From Oegoconia quadripuncta (lineage: Eukaryota > Arthropoda > Insecta > Lepidoptera > Autostichidae), in NCBI GenBank assembly GCA_949316235.1, contig OX438758.1, positions 1,895,772 through 1,959,771 on the forward strand: DNA of 64,000 bases. Direction: 5' to 3'. Below the pieces are notes generated by a model. It saw nothing but the letters and a program-made list of their open reading frames with translations, was not told the origin of the DNA and searched no databases. The translations under genes were made by a program, and so were the position numbers. Positions 45,601 to 56,813 of the stretch are shown here, piece after piece; the stretch's first letter is position 1; every line of letters begins with the position of its first letter.

Positions 45601-46744
45601 ATGGATACTACTGCTGCTGAAACCTCCCCAGTGATTGCACTGCTGCAATCAGGGATGCGGCAGTGTGATGTCGCTCGGCAATTAAATTTGAGCCGTTTTT
45701 CGGTGCGAAGAGTATACCAGCGGTTTCTGGAGACCGGTGGCTACATTCGGAGACATGGCTCTGGGAGACGTCGCTGCACATCGGAGAGAGACGACCGATT
45801 CATCGTGTCGATGTCTCTGAGAAATCGGTTCTCCAATGCTGTTGAGTTGCGACAGCAGCTCCAGACAGCTCGCAGAACCACTGTGAGCGTCTCCACCGTT
45901 AGACGAACGCTGAAGGAGAAGAAGATTGCAGCTCGAAGAGCTGCTACGGGTCCAAAGTTGACCGCAGCGCATCGGCGAGCTCGTTTGCAGTTTGCTCGCG
46001 ACCACGTCGATTGGACGCTTGACGACTGGAGAGCTGTTCTCTTCTCAGATGAGACAAGAGTGTGCCTTTTCTGCAATGACAGACGCAAGAGACTGTACAG
46101 GAGGCAGCGGGAACGTTTTGTCCAAGCCTGCATACAAGAGACTGTCGAGTATGGGGGCGGTTCCTGTATGTTTTGGGGCGGTATGTCGGCCGACGGCAAA
46201 ACCGACCTTGTATGCGTCTCCCGGACTGGAGGCGCTCGCGGGCAAGGGTCGCTGACTATCCTGGATCCTGGTTCAGCACCTAAACAATGCCCTAAACGAA
46301 AACTTACCCCTAGAAAAGTGATGGTCACTGTTTGGTGGTCTAGCGCCGGTGTGGTTCATCACAGCTTCTTACCAAACGGGATGAGCATTACTGCAGATGT
46401 GTACTGTGAAGAACTGAACACAATGATGGAGGAGCTGACACGTCTCCAACCAGCATTGGTCAATCGCTCCTCTTCGCTGCTCCTGCACGACAACGCGCGA
46501 CCTCATAATGTACAGCAGACGGTCTGCAAGTTGCAAGAACTGGGGTTGGAAGCTCTCCGTCATCCGCCCTACTCACCAGACCTTGCGCCTACAGACTACT
46601 ACCTACTTATTCCAGAATTTGGATAACTTCTTGACAGGAAAAAAATTCAATACCCGTGAGGCAGTACAAAATGCCTTTGAAGAATTTGTTGCCTCCCGTC
46701 CAGCTGATTTCTTTAAGAAGGGCATCAATAAATTTAATTTTTAA
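45601..46744 (+). pseudogene. Chimeric Tc1-like/mariner transposase
   Basis: From ATG 45601 a paired-type helix-turn-helix (LLQSGMRQCDVARQLNLSRF) and a Tc1-like first catalytic block (WRAVLFSDETRV, GGGSCMFWGGMSADGKTDLV) run to about residue 215. Without a stop, the frame continues into a mariner C-terminal domain (APKQCPKRKLTPRKVMVTVW, LLHDNARPHN, YSPDLAPTDYY). A one-base change near 46605 shifts the tail (FQNLDNFLTGKKFN to GINKFNF). The join lies near 46255-46275. Either one element inserted in another or a fusion; three catalytic acidic positions are present in order. Confidence 0.85.
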
Positions 46745-46802
46745 AAATTCGTTTAATTTTTTTCATACAAAACGGCAATTTCATAGGTAAAGACCTAATA
46801 TA

Positions 46803-46875
46803 AATGTATATCTACATACTATAACTACTACACTACTACATACTATACTACTCCAAAGTATGTAGATATACATTT
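46803..46875. repeat. Short inverted repeat (hairpin)
   Basis: AATGTATATCTACATAC at the left pairs with GTATGTAGATATACATT at the right, with an ACTACTACATACTATACT-like loop between. It lies just after the chimeric transposase and could be a TE end remnant. Confidence 0.7.
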
Positions 46876-46879
46876 ATAT

Positions 46880-47752
46880 TTCGCTTCTATGATACATCAA
46901 ACACGTTTTATAAATAACCTTACTAAGTATAGGTACATGCAATTATACATGTTATTAATAATAAAAGGAAAATGAGGAAATAGTTAGGTATATGCATTGC
47001 ACTGCAGCAAACCTGTGCTTTAAATTTTCCCTTATACATTTCATCGTGATTGCCGGTACAAAATAAGCAGGCGTTCAAATATAAAATTTTTGTTTTCAAA
47101 ATAACTTTTAAACCTTTCGCTACATCTCATTCCACTTTTGGTAAGTTCGAGCACATTGCTGGAACATTGCTACGCTAAGGTTTTCATATTTAGAAAGTAA
47201 GTAATTTGCTCAGATTTCAAATACACCCGTCATTCTGATATCAGGTTGGCGGCTCACTAACTTTTTGAAATAACTCTAGTTTTATAAAAGCACATTGCTT
47301 TAAATTTTACGCACATTCCTCACATTGCTAGAACATTGCTTTCATGCCTATAGAATTACTGTTTTTTGACGTACACCCGTCATTCTGATGCACACTAGGT
47401 TTTAGATTAGTTTTTAATTAATTTTTGTTCTTTTTTTTAAGTAGGACTTCTTTTAATTTATGTGTAAATTTAGGATTTTTGAATTTTTTTTATGTTTATT
47501 CTATTTTTTATGAATTAAAAAGATTTAAAAAAAAATTTCTTTGTTTTTGAGTAGGTAGTCCTTTTCCTTACCTTTCAAATGACACCAATATTGGTAGGGG
47601 TGCATGCGTGTGAAAAGGGTTATTAACACTTGAAATTTGTTTTCGCAGAAGTGCGATTTTTTTGACGCCGAGTGTATGATTACTACCTATTTCAACAAGT
47701 TAAATATGTTAGGTATGTGTTATTTTTTAATTATGTTCTTGTAAAATTGTAG
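46880..47752. other. Non-coding, probable intron or upstream region
   Basis: The phrase ACACCCGTCATTCTGAT occurs at 47223 and 47383 within otherwise unremarkable AT-rich DNA. No TE gene. It immediately precedes the first visible exon of the gene at 47753. Confidence 0.4.
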
Positions 47753-50506
47753 GATAACTCATACAGTTTATCGCTCGTTGATGACATCCTAGGGGGCGAA
47801 TTGTCGACCAGTTTTCCAAGTAACTTGGAGCCCCTGCCACCTTGTGAAGGGCACCAAAACTCAAAAGCAGCAGCTTTTAGCATACAAGACAGTTTGGTAA
47901 GTTATGCAAATTTAGAAAACTTTAGGTAGGTACTCGTACTTACTGTTTTTGGTTCTAGAGCAATAGTTATTAATGTGTATACATAAAACAATATAATACT
48001 ACCCTTGGAGTTATCCCCCGGCTACGGCAAATATTTGGGTGATGAACATAGATATTTGTTCTGTCGGGGTGTTATGCATCTGTCTATGTATGTCAGTCTC
48101 TGGTAAAAGTAAAAGTAGTAAAAGTTGTTCATAATGATGAGTACATACATGTACCTGCATACCCTTCAGTGATATCACACCTTTTTGTTACACGTACCTA
48201 ATTTATAACATTGTCTCAAATTAAATACTATTTTAGGATGGTGACGTACTGGTCATACCACTGGATTCCTCAGTGGCTGAAGTTGTTAGTCAAGAGTCCA
48301 CCGGGAGCAATTTAGTAAGTTATTGCCTGATACTTTTAATATTTTGATTAAATTGAATATTTTTAATCCCCGACGTAAACAGATATAAGTTTAACGTGTG
48401 CAACTGTGTTTTCTGTGGCATTGTAGCTCCCAAATGCGCGTCCGTCCATCCGACCTATAAACGTCTGTATCTCTTGAACCCGGTGACTTGAACCGGTGTT
48501 AGAATTAACAGTTGTTTTCTGGTTGAGGAATATATGTTAAAATTTTGTTCATGTGGTTTCAAGTTTGTAAATATGCAAAGGTAAAGTAAAAACTAAATAG
48601 TAATACCATAATTACTATTTGTGTTTCAGGCGAGTGCCATACTGAATTCATCAGTCGAGGGAAGACAAATATTAGCAATTGGACAGAAAATAGGCTCCTT
48701 ATCCTCAGAGGTGCGCGGGCGTTTATGCAAGTTGCTTATGGAGAAGCTAATAACTGCCGAAAATCCAGTACTTCAGACAGATTCCCAACTGCTTGCTCTG
48801 TCCTACGACATCGGCAGATTATTTAAAAAAGAGTCACCATCCCTATACTACGAGCGGTATCTGCCTGCTGACGCTTACCAGGCTAAGCGTAGCACCTCAG
48901 GTTGGTTGGTCACGGCCAGAAGGGCTCGCTCGACGGCAGCAGTTAATTTCGTTGGGCCTAATAAAAAATCCCAAGTCACGTTCCCGCTCCAAGTCCAGTC
49001 CGAGGCTAGACAGCCCTTCACTCGCTGGAATCGACCTGTCCGGTCTTAAAGAAGGTAACTCCCTTTCAAGACGTGTTCAGTTGTCAGATTGAGTTAAATT
49101 ATCTAGAACAGAATTAGTGAGAAAAAATGTTCAAGTTCTCGTTACAAATTTTAAAATGCAGCTAAACAAAGTAATTGAACTAAAACATCTGAATCTAAGA
49201 ACCATCGTCATTGTATAAATTATTGAGCTCCCTTTAATTTTTCTGTGCAGGTGAGGTGGAGGAGGTAGCGTCGGCATTGGAACAGCTGTCGAGTCCTTCG
49301 GCTGGTCCGTGGCAGGAGGTCAGCGCCCTCTGGCGGGAGACAGTGCGAGCCCGCCTCCGCTACTTGTACTACGAGGAAGGGACGTTACAAGAGTACTTCA
49401 ATAGGTATCCTATCCTAAAGTCAAGTGACGGGTGGCGGCTCCTGACGTATGACTATACGAAGCACTGTTCCCTGATAAATCCGGGGGCCTCGACGCCTTG
49501 GATGCTTCATCGGAAAATATACTAAAAGCTGCTCGGCAGAAGCTTAAAACCACAAAGGATAAGTTTCTTTGCCAAAAAATAGCTGATACATTGGCAATTT
49601 GTGACGGTAAGGGAATTATTCAGGTATATTCCCATTATACAAAAAACAAGATCGATCTGTCGAAAAAATTTTTGAAAACTCATATCTAATATCTTGTTTT
49701 GATACCTTTCCCTATTTACTCAGTTAATGATGATGTGTAGTGTCAAAGTGCAGAGCTGAGCTTCTTCGCCAAATGGATATGAGGACCCCATTGTAATTTG
49801 GCGTCCAAAGTAATGCCCAAAAATAAAGTGGAATCAACAAGGTCTAGAGTGACATTTTTTATCATTATATTTATGGACACCTCCCTGAGTACAAATTTAA
49901 CACTTATTGAATTCGTTATTCTTGAAAAAATTGTATAGTGTACAATGTGATTTTTTTCTCTAATTAAGAGCTACTTGTTGGCGGAATAACCGACAAAAAT
50001 ATGTAAAAATACCTGAATTTGGATAAAACTGTAACATAAATAATTTTCTTATGTTTCTAGTGAAAGCAGCCTTAGCGACGGTAACAAATAAGGTTCACGA
50101 TTATTGTAAACCACATCAGAGCAACAATGTGTTATCGATGACAGAAACATCGGACACAATTGATATGTCTGGCAAGTATTTTATTATTATTTTCGGGAAT
50201 ATGGAATGGCAGTGTAATTAATTTTACCAGACTACGCCGAAGCAAAAGTAGGGTAATTTGTTTCGCATGTATGCATGTATGTTACCTCCTACAGCCCCAC
50301 CGATTTTAGCAAATGGTGATACCGATAGATGTGTATCAACTCAAGGAGTTTAGTTTTTCTGCATGTCCTTATCTTATTTGACTCTGTTTATAAATGAATG
50401 GTGTTTTTTTACAGAAAAAGAGACAACAGCTTTACCTACGGCTACACATGAAACTTATCGAGTCACTGATGTTGTAGTGTATGACGCACCTCTACCTTCC
50501 TTCAAT
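47753..50506 (+). CDS. Multi-exon gene, unrecognised product, two frameshifts
   Basis: Six exons with good splice sites in matching phases: 47753-47896, 48237-48314, 48630-49054, 49251-49606, 50061-50171 (a GC donor) and 50415-50506. Residue blocks: SLVDDILGGELSTSFPSN; VLVIPLDSSVAEVV; a helical domain LSSEVRGRLCKLLMEKLI; serine/arginine NPKSRSRSKSSPRL; LWRETVRARLRYLYYEEGTL; VYDAPLPSFN. Frameshifts near 48950 and 49490 interrupt exons 3 and 4, yet exon phases only agree if they are bridged. The helical domain resembles TE-linked insect hypothetical proteins; I cannot name it. Earlier exons are not identified. Confidence 0.6.
49744..49930 (-). pseudogene. LINE reverse transcriptase scrap in an intron
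   Basis: Translates to LFLGITLDAKLQWGPHI and flanking residues, matching the CR1-like ORF2 around residue 725. About 60 codons remain. It lies in the intron between 49606 and 50061. Confidence 0.8.
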
Positions 50507-50804
50507 GTAAGTAGGTTAGAATATATAAGTACCCATCTTAAAGTATAAGTACCGCCATTAAAACAATTGAAAAGTAATTATTTGTAATTTAAAAACATCG
50601 ATCCACTTCTGTTGGGCTTTACAACTCTTAAGCCGCGTATCCATTAGGCAACAATTGACGCGCAACACGTGACGCTCAACATGTTCGGCAACGTTGCAAA
50701 ACAACGCGCGACGTTGCCAGATGGCGCGCAACATGACGCGGAGCTTGTTGTTTGCATCGCAGTTGAGCATTTATTGTTGTCAAGTGGAGACGTGACGCGC
50801 AACA

Positions 50805-52609
50805 ATGTCTGTAGTGTGGTGTAACGAACGAGTGCTCAAATTAATCGAATTGTATCAAAATTATGAATGTTTGTGGGATACTTCTCACCGAGAATATAAA
50901 AATAAATTAATAAAACAAGATGCATGGGACTCAATAGCGAAAACATTAGATGTGCCTGTAAAAGAAGTTGAAAGCAAGGTACATACTCTTCGATCGCAAT
51001 TTACCCGCGAAAGGAAAAAGTTGAAATGTTCAAAAAAAACAGGAAGTGGCAGTGAAGACGTTCTGAACATTACATGGTTTGCATATAAACCTTTGCTGTT
51101 TTTGATAAAAGGTGAAACAACAACTGGAAATAAAGACACAATTGTGAATCATGTAAGTTGTTTATTATTATTAAATACTAAAACTAGATGTTAATAAGTT
51201 TACATTTTTTTAAGCACGTTCATTTTGCCAAGAAACACGACCTTCTTCGCTTATAAAATAGTCAGCAAATTTATCTCTTATAGTGGATGGTGCCAGAGAC
51301 ATTTCAACATTTTCATCACTCTCTTCTAAAGGAAGTAGATTATTTCCTGTTACATGACCACGCCAAGAGCCGTTTATTACATTAAATTCAGAATCTTCCC
51401 TATCATAAGTTCCTGGTGGAGTATACAAGGTTCTGGAACGTTTATTTCGACTCAAAAAATTATGCAAATATATACAAGTTGTAGTAACAAGCTCAACATT
51501 ATTAGATTTAAGTTCTATTGGACTCCGAAATATACGGAAAACAACAGACATCACACCAAAAACATTTTCTACGATTCTTCGTGCCCGCGAGAGTCTGTAG
51601 TTGAAAATTCGTTTCACGTTACCTTTTTCGTAAGTTCCGGGGTAAGGTCTCATTAAGTTTTCTGACAACGCGAATGCACTATCTCCAACGAGCACATATG
51701 GTAATTGCACATTAGTTGATTCTAAAGTTTCCATTGGTGGCAGCGATAGTGTTTTGTCAGTCAATTTCTTGTAGAATGCTGTTTCACGAAATAGTCCTCC
51801 ATCAGATGATTTACCTTTAGCACCGATATTTGCATAAAGAAAATTATATTGTGCATCCACAATAGCTAAAAGAACTATATTAAATTGTTCCTTGTAATTA
51901 TGATAATCACTGCCAGAGTTTGGTGGCGCTGTAATTACCACATGTTTCCCATCTACTTATAGCACCGACACAGTGAGGGAAATTCCACAGCATGTTAAAT
52001 TTTCTTGCGACTTCCTTCCATTCCACTTCATTTGATGGAATCTGAAATATTCATACACAAGTTTAATATAAAATATTGATTTTTTTATTTATTATTATTT
52101 TTTTATTTATTTTATAAAAAATATTGATTTTTTAGGTAGAAGATAATAACTCGACGCAACGTGAAATTGAAGATACTGATCAAACCGAAACAATTAGGGA
52201 AACTGGAACAAACGTAGCGAAGAAGCGGAGTCACGATGAAAAAGTGGATGAAGCTTATGAAATAATGAAGAATGTCAAAAAAAGATTGGAGGACAGAGAT
52301 AAGATAACAGATGACTTTGATGTTTATGGGAAATATGTGGCCTCGGAATTGCGAAATATAAAAGACGAATATTCGACTCTGATAGCTAAACAATACATAA
52401 ATAATATATTGATTGATGCTCGTATTGGAAAATATCGGCAAGAGTATAATACGTACGGCTATAGTACAGAACGGAGAAGTACACATGACACATCATCAAC
52501 TTTAACAAGTAATGATGGTACTACAACCCAGGACAGTGTTCAACAAAATGATTATGAAAATGATGAAAATATTGACTTAACTAATATCATATCGGATTTA
52601 CAGGATTGA
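50805..52609 (+). CDS. Harbinger MADF-BESS DNA-binding protein
   Basis: Exon 1 (50805-51152) begins MSVVWCNERVLKLIELYQNY and is a MADF (Myb-like) domain: CLWDTSHREYKNK, AWDSIAKTLDVPVKEVESKV, LRSQFTRERKKL. Donor GTAAGT at 51153 and acceptor TTTTTTAG at 52135 join in phase. Exon 2 (52136-52609) ends with a BESS-like helix (YGKYVASELRNIKDEYSTLI). 274 residues, no stop. It likely binds the TIRs and brings the nuclease to the nucleus, as known for Harbinger pairs. Its intron contains the antisense nuclease exon. Confidence 0.8.
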
Positions 52610-53193
52610 TTCACAATTTCTTATAAATGTTGATTATTTCCAAACCACTTATGAACGTTGATTATTTCCAAACAATTTATAAACGTTGATTATTTCCAAA
52701 CAATTTATAAACGTTGATTATTTCCTAACCATTTATAAACGTTGATTATTTTAATAGATCATTATTTAATCAAGTATTTTCATTTACATGTACTTACCCT
52801 TACATAGTTACTTAGACTCTGAATCAGGGCTCCGCAAACTTCAGGTACAATTTTACTAATTAATTGCTTTGATATCTTGAAAGTGTAGGACAGTGAAGTA
52901 TAGGAATTTCCGGTTGCCAAATATCGAAGTGTAACAGCCAATCTGAGAGAAGCACTGATAGAATTTCGAAATTTTGTATTTTGCTTCGATATTATGGGTT
53001 CTATTTTTTGTAAGAGTATCTCGAAATCAGTTTTGCTCATTCGGGTAAAATTCGAGAAAGATCCATCAACCACACGGAGATCTCTGAATACATTGTTTTT
53101 ATTTTGTAAGTAATTTCTAACCCACCAACGTGGTTTTTTTCTTCTTGATGCTTTTTTCGATAAAATTATAACCACTGCCGCTGAAATCAACAC
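51210..53193 (-). pseudogene. Harbinger nuclease, 4-base insertion at the first catalytic block
   Basis: Exon 1 (about 53193-52798) has KKPRWWVRNYLQNKN, FEILLQKIEPIISKQ and the helix-turn-helix LAVTLRYLATGNSYTSLSYT. Donor AGG/GTAAGT and acceptor TTTCAG at 52042 join in phase. Exon 2 (52041-51210): FNMLWNFPHCVGAI, then an extra AGTA shifts the frame, then GKHVVITAPPNSGSDYHNYK, LPYVLVGDSAFALSENLMRP (second D) and LSRARRIVENVFG (E). It stops at 51210. Everything except the AGTA is intact. The exon 1 start is uncertain, because the first codon in frame is GTG. Confidence 0.85.
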
Positions 53194-53494
53194 TATGTAG
53201 TTCCTCGAGCGACATGTTGTCGACGACTGAGAATGCGTGGACAGACAACGTTGGTAAACAAAAGTTCCGCGTCAACATTCAACAAGTTGCGAAACATGTT
53301 GTGCAACATGTCGCGCTTCAAATGTTGCCTAGTGGATACGCGGCTTGCCATCAACAGCACCCAGGCAACGAGGAAAATTGGCTTAAAAATCATTACACAG
53401 TTTATCGAAAAGCCATCAAAAATAGAATCATTAAAAACTTGCACCTATAATGTCGCATGTAACGTTACTCACTTTTATTAACATTTTCTTTCAG

Positions 53495-53554
53495 AATATT
53501 TTTCAAGCTCAGATTTTACAAAAATGTTACCTATCGTGCTCATTAAACATTTAA
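53495..53554 (+). CDS. Likely last exon of the 47753 gene
   Basis: Acceptor TTTCTTTCAG, then NIFQAQILQKCYLSCSLNI and a stop. It joins in phase 0 to the exon ending at 50506 (LPSFN) across the Harbinger element. Confidence 0.5.
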   Translation, partial: NIFQAQILQKCYLSCSLNI

Positions 53555-53567
53555 AAAAAATGTCTTC

Positions 53568-53900
53568 TTGCCCGTAAACAATATGATTAATATTTTTGAT
53601 ATTAGTTTATTAGAAGAATCTATTTCGATAGTGGAAGGTGAATCAAAATGTGCATCATGTGAAGGAATGGCAACCAGTAATTATGCAATATCAAATTTGA
53701 TCTCTTTTGATTTAAATGGCACCAATGCAGTAGCACTAAATAAAGTGCCTCACACTTTATCTATAAACAATGAAATATACAAAATCATCGGTACAATTGA
53801 ATTTATAGCACCCTTACATTCAACTGGTATAGGTCATTACAAAGCTTATTATTTAGTAAACGACATTTTTTTTTGCTACGATGATAACAGAAAGCACTAA
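53568..53900 (+). pseudogene. USP-like (ubiquitin protease-like) C-terminal fragment
   Basis: Reads KCASCEGMATSNYAISNLIS, LNKVPHTLSINNEIYKIIGT and STGIGHYKAYYLVND, then FFCYDDNRKH and a stop. IGT...GHY.AY...YDD follows the C-terminal His-box layout of ubiquitin-specific proteases found in some TE-linked insect proteins. No cysteine box is visible upstream. It may be an extra coding segment of the neighbouring gene in another frame or a separate remnant. Confidence 0.4.
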
Positions 53901-55072
53901 CTAACCAAAACATTCTGTTACATCATTTAAGCCATATTTTAATTGACTCTTAATAATGCAGATGATATTTTTGATCCTTAACATTACCTACCCGTTGATT
54001 TATTTTTGGGAATTAAAAATTGTTATTATTCTATTCTACTGCCTAATTCAATAAAGAAGATTGATTACGTAAACAAATTAGTTTTATTTTAAAATTTCTT
54101 GGATTTTGGATATGACCATAAATATAATGAAGCGTGGTCACCCTAAATGATATATTTACATTAGAAAAATTACAATTGAATATCTTTTAAAAACAGATAA
54201 CTAATACAATTATATCAGATGGTAGACATGTAGTAAAAATTTTTACTAAAAGTTGAACTAATTTATAGTTTAGTATTATACTACAAATCTTAGGATATTA
54301 ATATTTTTAACTTACTTATAATGTGTGGACTGAGTGAGCACTAACAAAAAATTATCATCTAAAAACCTGTCACGTTAGTGATTATTTTTGTATTTTACAA
54401 GGTCCCATATTAATTTTACTTGACTGTACACATACATAGCAGTTTCAGTCTTCAGGTTCTTCATCAGAAATCGGGTTTTCGAAAGTGTGCGGATTGAATA
54501 AGCACAAGAAATTATTTATAAACTCTTATTCCATTTTCCAAGTAAAAAACAAATTTGGATATAGCTTTGAAAATCGCAGATAGTAAAGGCCTAACCATAA
54601 GGAACACAATTGAAAATAGAGAAAACTGTCTCTAAGTTAAAATTAGACAGGCACTTTTCAACACCTGTTATAACGTAACTAGGTGATCCATAAATTAAGT
54701 AAGTTAGCATAGGTTTTACTAAAGACGAGGATATAAATATTATATGTTAAATTAATACATTCTTTGATTTTGTAGGTAGTTTGTGAGAACTGATTGAGCA
54801 CACGTTAAATAACGTATATTTTGTTTTATCTTGTTACAAATACAGAGATTACTTTTACAATTGTTTTAGAACTTTTACTAAATGAACAATATTCTTTCTT
54901 TTTTTTTCAGAAGGATGCTCACTCAATTCACAACGCACATCGATTTTTTACATAATTCTGTGGATAACTGTTATTAGCTTCCTGAATTACAATCTGTTGT
55001 TATCCCTCTCTTTAAATTACAGAGTCAAGAAAAGCGCCTACATTATAGCTTCAGTATTATAAAAGTTGTTAA
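53901..55072. other. Non-coding AT-rich
   Basis: No gene, TE end or repeat recognised. Confidence 0.3.
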
Positions 55073-55128
55073 CGAAAAATGAGAAATTTAAAAAGAGAAA
55101 TCTCTCTTTTTAAATTTCTCATTTTTCG
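55073..55128. repeat. Perfect 26-bp-arm palindrome
   Basis: Left arm 55073-55098 begins CGAAAAATGAGAAATTT. Right arm 55103-55128 is its exact reverse complement, with AATC between. It directly precedes the P-element coding region. Confidence 0.95.
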
Positions 55129-55129
55129 C

Positions 55130-55826
55130 CTAAGAAAGAGGAGCAATTTTTTAAAAATAGACTTGAGAATGCTGAAATACGTTCAAATGATTATTCATTT
55201 AATAAAATAACAAAAGACAAGACAGTGGCAGCAAAATTATTTACCGACATGCAGTTTCGTCAAACGAAAAAGAAACCAAAAGAGCGTCGCTTCAATTTGG
55301 ACCAAAAGATTCTATCTTTAAACCTATATAAAAGAAGCCCAAAAGGGTATGGTTTATTAGCCGAGTGTTTTAATTTGCCATCACCAAAAACATTAAAAAA
55401 TCTCCTGTCTAAAATGAAAATGGAGCCAGGGATAAATAAATTGATATTAAAAAAAATTACTAAAACAGTATTGGGAATGAACGCAGAAGATAAGTTGTGC
55501 ACATTAATTTTCGACGTAATGTACATTACTCCCCATTTACAATATGATCTTGTCAAAGATGAAATCAAGGGATTTGTCACAAATGGGACTAATGAAATAG
55601 CTGACCATGTATTAGTCTTCATGGTGAAGGGAGTAAAAAAAATTATAAGCAACCTGTGGCTTAATATTTCACACAGAGTTTGAAGAAAGATGAATTGAAA
55701 GCTGTTCTACAGGATGTAGTCAAACATGTGTCTGCCACAGGTTTAGAAATATTGTACACAACTTGCGACCAAGGTTCAGTAAATGTGAGCACAATAAACA
55801 GTTTAGTGGAGGACACAAGACGAAAT
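55130..55826 (+). pseudogene. P-element (THAP9-like) transposase, copy 1
   Basis: Reads SPKKEEQFFKNRLENAEIRS (coiled-coil part), RRFNLDQKILSLNLYKRSPK, MEPGINKLILKK and LIFDVMYITPHL (first catalytic D region; copy 2 has FDEMSI). An A-run indel near 55637 shifts the frame, and an in-frame stop follows. It then continues as KHVSATGLEILYTTCDQGSV (second D) and stops matching at about 55826, where a foreign ORF begins. The THAP domain is not visible. Confidence 0.85.
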
Positions 55827-55831
55827 TTAAA

Positions 55832-56320
55832 ATGACTTCAGTAGTATCGAATGTAGTTTCAAAGATCGTGGTGAATCCGCTGGCTTTGATATTGTTTTTA
55901 TTATGGAGTTTGTTTACAATCACCGAATATTATGGGAAAACTCATCCGACTGATTATATTTTGACTGAACTGAATCGTATTAGGATGAATAGAGGCATTG
56001 ATGTTCTGTTTTTGGATCAGTAATTATATCTATACAGAGTAATCGTCAGGTTGCTACATTATTGCTTTTGAATCTTATTACCGTTGTACTTAAACCATCC
56101 TATACCACTTTAATGATTGTTGGAGCTTATTCGGCTTATTTATTTGTTCATCCGGCTATTGATTTTTTTTTTTTTTTTTTTTTTGTACTTTTTAGTTTCC
56201 GGGGCTAATAATACAATTTTTGTAATTTTTGTTGGTTTGTCGTTTTTGTATATGAAATATGCTAATATTGCTATTATTTGTCCTCCCGGTAGGAGACTTG
56301 TCAATGGCACATGTCACTGA
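55832..56320 (+). pseudogene. Candidate endogenous viral membrane-protein gene (SP24-like, nege/kita-like)
   Basis: An ATG at 55832 opens a frame with one hydrophobic helix (about residues 13-30) and a charged loop with LNRIR and NRGIDV, stopping at 56023. A second frame (about 56020-56160) has two hydrophobic helices. After a 22-base T run (56163-56184) a third frame has one more helix and a short cysteine-bearing tail ending at 56320. Four membrane helices, the polar loop after helix 1 and total length (about 160 codons) fit the small virion membrane protein (SP24 family) of negeviruses and kitaviruses. Two frame breaks make it non-coding as it stands. Identification is by pattern; a host membrane protein remains possible. 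Confidence 0.45.
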
Positions 56321-56546
56321 TAAGTTTTATCCTATAAATTTTCAATATCATAAAAATTTTAGATCATATTTTTTTAAACAGATTTTCTGTACTTATTGGG
56401 GAATTACATAACTGTGCCAACGTAGATGGTGTACCACCTATTAGAAGTTTTGGCATGGTGGAACCATCAATAGAATAATCATTGGGGCGTTTATATACCA
56501 GATGAGTTACCCCAAAAGGTTGAATTATGTTCCTATGTTATGTCGT
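56321..56546. other. Unassigned sequence after the viral-like segment
   Basis: AT-rich, then mixed composition. It may be a continuation of the viral-like insertion or hAT DNA. No product identified. Confidence 0.3.
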
Positions 56547-56813
56547 ATCCTTCCCTATCTGATTGGGAATGTGAACCGAAGAGGGGATGTTACACTATTA
56601 AGAAAATTTCGCTTGAATATAAATTTTCAATACCGGGATCCCGGTATCGGCGAATACGATAATAAGTGTAGAGGCGGAGAGAGTGTTTTCCTCTGTAACA
56701 TATTTATGTAATTGATTGAGAAGCTCGCTCTCTGATAAAAGCCTAGATGCTCTTTCTTACCTAAGAACACAATTTCAGGAAGAACGGGCTTTCAAACAGC
56801 AGAACCAATAATA
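56547..56813 (+). pseudogene. hAT transposase C-terminal remnant
   Basis: WECEPKRG-type and ISLEYKFSIPG segments precede VEAERVFSSVTYLCN, a stop, then LSDKSLDALSYLRTQFQ. This is the hATC dimerisation block. It ends FKQQNQ and is followed by AATAATAAAAAAA. It differs from the hAT at 18397. Confidence 0.8.

Larger units (their letters stand above)
50631..53345. mobile_element. PIF/Harbinger transposon inserted in an intron
   Basis: The ends AGCCGCGTATCCATTAGGC and, reverse complemented at the right, AGCCGCGTATCCACTAGGC are inverted repeats. Subterminal GCGCAAC/GTTGC repeats abound. Two genes on opposite strands: MADF-BESS protein (plus) and nuclease (minus). The 3-bp target duplication is not clear (TTA at the left only). 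Confidence 0.9.
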
